Shown here: positions 60,021 to 64,000 of the stretch, one piece after another | Position numbering within the stretch: the first letter of the stretch is position 1 | Layout of the letters: every line of letters begins with the position of its first letter | Assembly (NCBI RefSeq): GCF_014334015.1 | Contig: NZ_CP060488.1 | Location: forward strand, 310,001 to 374,000 | Direction of reading: 5' to 3' | DNA from: Bacteroides sp. M10 | GTDB lineage: Bacteria; Bacteroidota; Bacteroidia; Bacteroidales; Bacteroidaceae | Length of the DNA: 64,000 bases | The notes under the pieces: generated by a model | What the model saw: the letters and a program-made list of their open reading frames with translations, nothing else | The model's database searches: none | Told to the model about the DNA's origin: nothing | Program-made: the position numbers and the translations under genes

Positions 60021-60611
60021 ATGAAAATACCCATCACAATCCTGCTTTTAGCAAGCCTGTTTGCCGCAAGTTGCGGAGAGCCGCCCATGCCGCCGAGCGA
60101 CGAGGAAATGATACGCCACTTCGCCACGCACGAGGCGGCGTTCCGTAAGGTGTACAAAATCATGGCAGAGAGTTCAGAAGGCAGTTTCCACTATCCGCCG
60201 CTTTCTCCGGAAGAGGTCATTATACTTGATTCAACAGAGCAAAGCGATACATCCCATGAAACGAATGACGAAGAAGACCTCCCGGTATATGGGCTGCTGA
60301 AGCCAGACCGAATACAGCTCGATTCCTTGTTGTCAGAGATTGGATGCGGTCTTGTCCTTGTTGACCGCAGGGAATGGGAAACGGCGGATTCGGTATACGT
60401 GAGCCTCGTTATGCCGTACTATTCCCACGGCATCGTGGATGCGGGAACATCCAAGAGTTTCGTTTACGACCCCGGATTGAGAAGCCGCCGGAACATCCGT
60501 ATCACCGAACACGGCGACCTGAACGAGATCTACCGCAGGACATACAACGACACCACGCTGTACAAGCCCGTCAAGGGAGACTGGTACATCGAGTTAGACC
60601 ATTCACGATAA
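60021..60611 (+). CDS. Lipoprotein of unknown function
   Basis: 196 residues. Lipoprotein signal ITILLLASLFAASCGEPPMP with Cys about residue 17. The mature part includes EEMIRHFATHEAAFRKVYKI and GCGLVLVDRREWETADSVYV. It ends with YKPVKGDWYIELDHSR, typical of small Bacteroides lipoproteins. A truncated relative lies at 58963. Base composition is like the ICE backbone, not the cassettes. Confidence 0.82.
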   Translation: MKIPITILLLASLFAASCGEPPMPPSDEEMIRHFATHEAAFRKVYKIMAESSEGSFHYPPLSPEEVIILDSTEQSDTSHETNDEEDLPVYGLLKPDRIQLDSLLSEIGCGLVLVDRREWETADSVYVSLVMPYYSHGIVDAGTSKSFVYDPGLRSRRNIRITEHGDLNEIYRRTYNDTTLYKPVKGDWYIELDHSR

Positions 60612-60645
60612 CCTGAAATGATAAACGCATGAGAGCTTTCTCGCC

Positions 60646-61599
60646 TTATTCCTTCCGCCCGTCCTCGAAGGCAATGGTCTTGGCAAGGAACATGCCGATG
60701 ACGAACTTTGCCCCGTACCTGATCAGCTTGCGCCGCAACGCTATGAAAGTAGCCCCGGTAGTAAGCACGTCGTCCACAAGCAAGACGCACTTCCCCCTGA
60801 ACCGTTCGGGATGGAACTCCAGATTGGCGGTGCGGTCTCCGTTCCCGTGCGTGCCCTTGTATTGCGCCCGGTCATAAGCGACGGTTATCGCCCCGTACCC
60901 GTCGGCTACTCCCATATCCGCCGAGAGCTTGCGGCAGAACGCCTCGTACCGGGTGCGGTGCTTCTCCCGTGTGGATGCCGGGACGGGAACCAGCACGGCA
61001 CGGTGCCTGTTCTCCTGAACCGCCCGGATGCGGCTGGCGGCGATGGAGAAGAGCTTGACGAAAAGGTCGGTCTGCTCGCCGCTCTTGAAACGCCAGACGG
61101 CGTTCGACACCTTCTTCCCCTCGAAGGTGATCTTGTCGTTCCGCCGGACGGGGCAATAGTCATAAAGGTACAAACACAAGCTGCCGTCCAAGCGGAAGAA
61201 TCCCTGAAAGCGGTTGTCGAGCGGAAAGAACGCCTTGCGGAAGTCATTGAAGAAAGTGAAGACAAGGATATTGTTCCAGAAACGTGCCTCGTCCTCGCTG
61301 CCGGAATCGAGCCTGTACATGAAGCCCGCCAAGTTCCCGCTCTCGTACAAGCCCATGCCGATGGTCAGGCGGCTGTTGAAGTCGGTCTGGCTGACGATGT
61401 ACCAGCCGCACCGGGCGAAATGCTCCTCGTAGCCGGAACGGGTCTCCAAAAGGAAATAGAACTTGCCGTCGTCCTCGAAACGGATGACGTACTCGCAACG
61501 CAGGCGGCGTGCGATCTTGCCCAAGATGCGGCTCTCCTCCTCGATGACCGCAGGAGTGGCAAGGAAGGTGTATTGAGCGATAAAGACAGCCTCTTCCAT
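60646..61599 (-). CDS. Phosphoribosyltransferase-domain protein
   Basis: 317 residues. The C-terminal domain has the PRPP-binding loop CVLLVDDVLTTGATFIALRR of type I phosphoribosyltransferases, as in ComF-like proteins; the N-terminal 200 residues are specific to Bacteroidetes elements. It may act in nucleotide salvage or DNA-uptake-like functions; not certain. A 3' fragment of a relative lies at 54027-54088. The ATG at 61599 fits the conserved start MEEAVFIAQYTFLATPAVIE. Confidence 0.82.
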   Translation of the reverse strand: MEEAVFIAQYTFLATPAVIEEESRILGKIARRLRCEYVIRFEDDGKFYFLLETRSGYEEHFARCGWYIVSQTDFNSRLTIGMGLYESGNLAGFMYRLDSGSEDEARFWNNILVFTFFNDFRKAFFPLDNRFQGFFRLDGSLCLYLYDYCPVRRNDKITFEGKKVSNAVWRFKSGEQTDLFVKLFSIAASRIRAVQENRHRAVLVPVPASTREKHRTRYEAFCRKLSADMGVADGYGAITVAYDRAQYKGTHGNGDRTANLEFHPERFRGKCVLLVDDVLTTGATFIALRRKLIRYGAKFVIGMFLAKTIAFEDGRKE

Positions 61600-61799
61600 A
61601 GTGATGATGTTTGGTCGGTTACAAATATGCGAAATGTCCGGCACACGGCAAGCGGAAAGGGCGGGAAATATGCGGAAGGGCGTGCGGATATGTAGAGCTT
61701 CTCCCTGCTTTTCACCGCCCGGAACGTGACAAGGCTACAAACGTGAAGCAAAACGAGGACAAGCGGTACGGTTTTGATACACGGACATATACAGACCGG

Positions 61800-61807
61800 T
61801 ATATTTG
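61800..61807 (+). promoter_or_regulatory. Probable -7 element upstream of the HTH genes
   Basis: TATATTTG, 35 bp before the first HTH gene, with a TTTG at 61773-61776 that is slightly far for a -33 element. Confidence 0.5.
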
Positions 61808-61841
61808 CAGGGAAGTATAACCATAAAAACGTATCGGGACA

Positions 61842-62135
61842 ATGGAAATAGTAAGCATCGAGAGAAAGACCTTCGAGGAGATGAAGGAACGGTTCGGCAG
61901 CTTCTCGCAGCACGTGAGGGAGCTTTGCGCCCGCTACCGCCCGCCCGAAAAGATGAACTGGATGGACGGGGCGGACGTGTGCGAGAAACTGGGCATCAGC
62001 AAGCGGACATTGCAGACCTACCGTGACCGGGGGCTGCTGCCGTACAGCCAGATCAACCACAAGATTTACTACCGGACGGAGGACGTGGAGGCGTTCGTGG
62101 AAGCCATGAGCCGGGAAATGACGGAGGACGAGTGA
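61842..62135 (+). CDS. HTH protein 1, candidate excisionase/directionality factor
   Basis: 97 residues. C-terminal winged-helix region: MNWMDGADVCEKLGISKRTL then QTYRDRGLLPYSQINHKIYY, the MerR/excisionase-like pattern used by Xis-type proteins. Placed next to the integrase and 1 bp before a similar gene, as expected for recombination directionality factors; inference. Confidence 0.85.
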   Translation: MEIVSIERKTFEEMKERFGSFSQHVRELCARYRPPEKMNWMDGADVCEKLGISKRTLQTYRDRGLLPYSQINHKIYYRTEDVEAFVEAMSREMTEDE

Positions 62136-62136
62136 G

Positions 62137-62454
62137 ATGGAAGTGATCACAAGGGACACGGAGGAGGTACGGGCGTACTTCGAGGCGTTGGAAGAGGGCA
62201 TGAGGTACCTCGACACGGTAACGGCGCACTTCCGCCCGGCGATGAACGGCGAGGTCTATCTCACGGGCGAGGACGTGTGCAGGCTGCTGCACATCACGCC
62301 GAGGACGTTGCAGGACTACCGCACGCAACGGCTGATCCCGTACATATCGCTGCCGGGCAAGACGCTCTACCGCCAGTCGGATCTGCTGCGTATGCTGGAG
62401 GAGAACTACGTGGACATGCGCCCAAAGCGCAAACGGGGGAAAAGTCCAACATAA
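62137..62454 (+). CDS. HTH protein 2, candidate excisionase/directionality factor
   Basis: 105 residues, related in layout to the preceding gene: an N-terminal helix (EEVRAYFEALEEGMRYLDTV) then VYLTGEDVCRLLHITPRTLQ and DYRTQRLIPYISLPGKTLYR. The pair probably arose by duplication; in CTnDOT two such proteins (Xis2c, Xis2d) act in excision. Confidence 0.86.
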   Translation: MEVITRDTEEVRAYFEALEEGMRYLDTVTAHFRPAMNGEVYLTGEDVCRLLHITPRTLQDYRTQRLIPYISLPGKTLYRQSDLLRMLEENYVDMRPKRKRGKSPT

Positions 62455-62547
62455 ACGCACGGGGGTGTGCATCGGGAAATGCAGCGAAAGCAGGGACACC
62501 GCATCGGAAGTTCCTGCCTTTGCCGCATTCTGCACCGGGGGAAGGCG

Positions 62548-63843
62548 TCAAGCCGTTTCCCGGAGGGAGCGGCGCACCCGCTTTCCGTCCTGTCTCCTGT
62601 CCTTCTTCTCCAGCACGCTCCGCTGCATGGCGGCGAGGTTGCCGGAGATCGCCCGGAAATCGGAGCTTACCATCCTGTTGGTCACCTCGGCGTAGATCTG
62701 GGTCGTGGAAATGTGCTTGTGCCCGAGTATCTTGGAGAGCGCCTCGATGGTGCCGCCGTTGCAGAGATAGACGGTCGTGGCGAAGGTGTGGCGGCTTAGG
62801 TGGAAGCCGATCTCCTTGTGGATGCCGCAGGCTTTGGCTATCTGTTTGAGATGCCTGTTGCACACGCTGTTGCTGGGCATGGGAAAGACAAGGTCGCCTC
62901 CGGCAAGCCCTCTGTAACGTTCTATCAGCTCCTTGGCAATCTCCATGAGGGGGACGTTGCTCGACACACGGGTCTTGGTGCGCCGGGTGATGATCCATTC
63001 CTCGCCGTCGAAGTCCATGCGCTGTATCTTGTCATGGGTGAGCGTCTTTATGTCAATGTAGCTAAGCCCGGTGAAACACCCGAAGAGGAACATGTCCCGC
63101 ACGAGGCTGGTCTGTTTCTTGACGAACACGGCGTTAGCCAAGGTGCGCAGCTCCTCTTCCGTGAGATAGCCCCGGTCGGTCTCCTGCATCTCAAGGCTGT
63201 ACTCGCCGAAGGGGTCGGTGCGGACGATGCCCCGCCGCCACGCCTTGTCGGTCAGGCTGAGCAGGGGCATGGTGTATATCCAGAGGGTGTTGGCGCTCAA
63301 TCCCTTCTCCACCCGCAGGTACTTGTCGAAATCGGCGATGATCTCCTTGGTCAGCTCCTTGTAAGCCATGTCGGTGCGCTTCTTCTTCTCCCAAAGGAAG
63401 GTCTTGAAATGGTTGTAAACAGCCAGATACTTGTTGTAGGTGGACTTGGCTCGCTGCCCTTTCTCGACCATCGCCTCAAACTCCCGGTTCATGTTCCCGA
63501 AGTCTTTGAGGATGCAGTTCTCCATCACGCCGACACCGAGGAAGGCGTTGCGCAGCTTCTCGGCTGTGACGAAATCCTCTTCCCGGAGGATGCGGTGGTA
63601 GTGGTTGGTGAGCCGGGCGGAGACCTCCTTCAGTTGCCCGTTTATCTCGTTTGCCTCTGCGGACTTGCCTTTCGCCTTGCCGTTCTCCCAGAGGTCGGGA
63701 GTGACGAACAGCTTGGTTCCCACCGCCTTGTCATCCCCGTCAACGGAGATTTTCACCATGATGGGGGCTTTCCCGTCCCGGTTTCTCACTGCGGATCTCT
63801 TGATGTAGAACGAGGTCGCAAACGTACTTCTCTTTGTTTCCAT
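62548..63843 (-). CDS. int: ICE integrase, tyrosine recombinase
   Basis: 431 residues. N-terminal arm-binding domain (about 1-100, TSFYIKRSAVRNRDGKAPIM), SAM-like core-binding domain (about 110-210) and catalytic domain. Catalytic motifs: box with FTGLSYIDIKTLTHD, where Ser stands in the place of the usual first Arg as in IntDOT; then TRRTKTRVSSNVPL, HLSRHTFATTVYL and LGHKHISTTQIYAEV with the nucleophile Tyr. It should integrate and excise the whole ICE. This is a different family branch from the array recombinase. Confidence 0.92.
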   Translation of the reverse strand: METKRSTFATSFYIKRSAVRNRDGKAPIMVKISVDGDDKAVGTKLFVTPDLWENGKAKGKSAEANEINGQLKEVSARLTNHYHRILREEDFVTAEKLRNAFLGVGVMENCILKDFGNMNREFEAMVEKGQRAKSTYNKYLAVYNHFKTFLWEKKKRTDMAYKELTKEIIADFDKYLRVEKGLSANTLWIYTMPLLSLTDKAWRRGIVRTDPFGEYSLEMQETDRGYLTEEELRTLANAVFVKKQTSLVRDMFLFGCFTGLSYIDIKTLTHDKIQRMDFDGEEWIITRRTKTRVSSNVPLMEIAKELIERYRGLAGGDLVFPMPSNSVCNRHLKQIAKACGIHKEIGFHLSRHTFATTVYLCNGGTIEALSKILGHKHISTTQIYAEVTNRMVSSDFRAISGNLAAMQRSVLEKKDRRQDGKRVRRSLRETA

Positions 63844-64000
63844 AACTCTAAAATTTTCGTTTCTAAAGGTAGTTACTTATTTCTTACCAAGAGCTATGCA
63901 AAACAAGGCAAATCGATGAAACAGAACTTGTTATGCTGTATATACCCCGTTTCGGAACCGGTAGCTGTTTAGTAGCCGAACTTTGTCCGAAAGGGGTGTT
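63844..64000. other. Right edge of the window, beyond the integrase
   Basis: 157 bp with the integrase upstream region and no gene. The ICE end (att site) is expected near here, but neither a CTnDOT-type GTAnnTTTGC core nor a tRNA 3' end is recognisable. Confidence 0.35.

Noticed and set aside
63844..64000. ICE attachment site
   Set aside because: No direct repeat partner can be seen because the left end is outside the window, and no known att core is present.

Overview
The window is most of an integrative and conjugative element (ICE) of a Bacteroidales gut bacterium (Bacteroides, Parabacteroides or Alistipes type). This rests on a complete Bacteroidetes-type transfer operon (TraA/B, TraE to TraO, TraQ families), MobA/MobB/MobC mobilization genes, TATATTTG-type -7 promoter elements, and an IntDOT-like integrase that has Ser where most tyrosine recombinases have their first catalytic Arg. 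The left end runs out of the window inside a topoisomerase III gene. The right end stops just beyond the integrase. No RNA genes or CRISPR arrays were found.

Layout. 1-2.65 kb: topB (partial) and a DUF4099/DUF3945-type protein, both minus. 2.9-19.8 kb: a XerD-like tyrosine recombinase followed by 25 AT-rich one-gene cassettes, all plus. 19.8-26.5 kb: a small membrane gene, mobC split by a 2.4-kb group II intron, mobB and mobA, all minus. 26.5-27.2 kb: non-coding, probable oriT region. 27.2-41.5 kb: GC-rich tra operon, plus, closed by a terminator. 41.6-47.8 kb: accessory genes, minus (RadC-like, ParB-like, SLOG-like, ArdC-like antirestriction and unknowns) with hairpin repeats between them. 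48.2-60.6 kb: two more cassette arrays (6 and 7 cassettes), each opened by a copy of a conserved leader, then a third leader copy with two genes. 60.6-64 kb: phosphoribosyltransferase-like gene, two small HTH proteins (candidate directionality factors) and the ICE integrase.

The main discovery target is the cassette system. Its gene content (SMI1/KNR4 (SUKH), ankyrin, leucine-rich, DUF4303, DUF4265 and many unknown small proteins, with no toxins) and the recombinase at its head match the recombinase-associated acquired interbacterial defence (rAID-1) clusters known from Bacteroidales. The sequence also shows an integron-like architecture. (i) An attI-like site follows the recombinase and recurs in the leaders of arrays 2 and 3. 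(ii) Nearly every cassette ends in a 45-50 bp site that starts TAACAA and ends ACATTA and contains a hairpin whose sequence differs but whose pairing is kept. (iii) The first 5-8 bases of each cassette are the reverse complement of its last 5-8 bases, so a circularised cassette would rebuild one long palindrome. (iv) One cassette is duplicated exactly at these borders. The recombinase is an ordinary XerD-type enzyme, not a recognisable IntI, so this looks like an independently evolved integron analogue carrying orphan immunity genes on a conjugative element.

Likely joint function: the ICE spreads by conjugation while the arrays give its host immunity to toxins delivered by competitors. The array functions are inferred from family resemblance and context; many cassette products are not recognisable.
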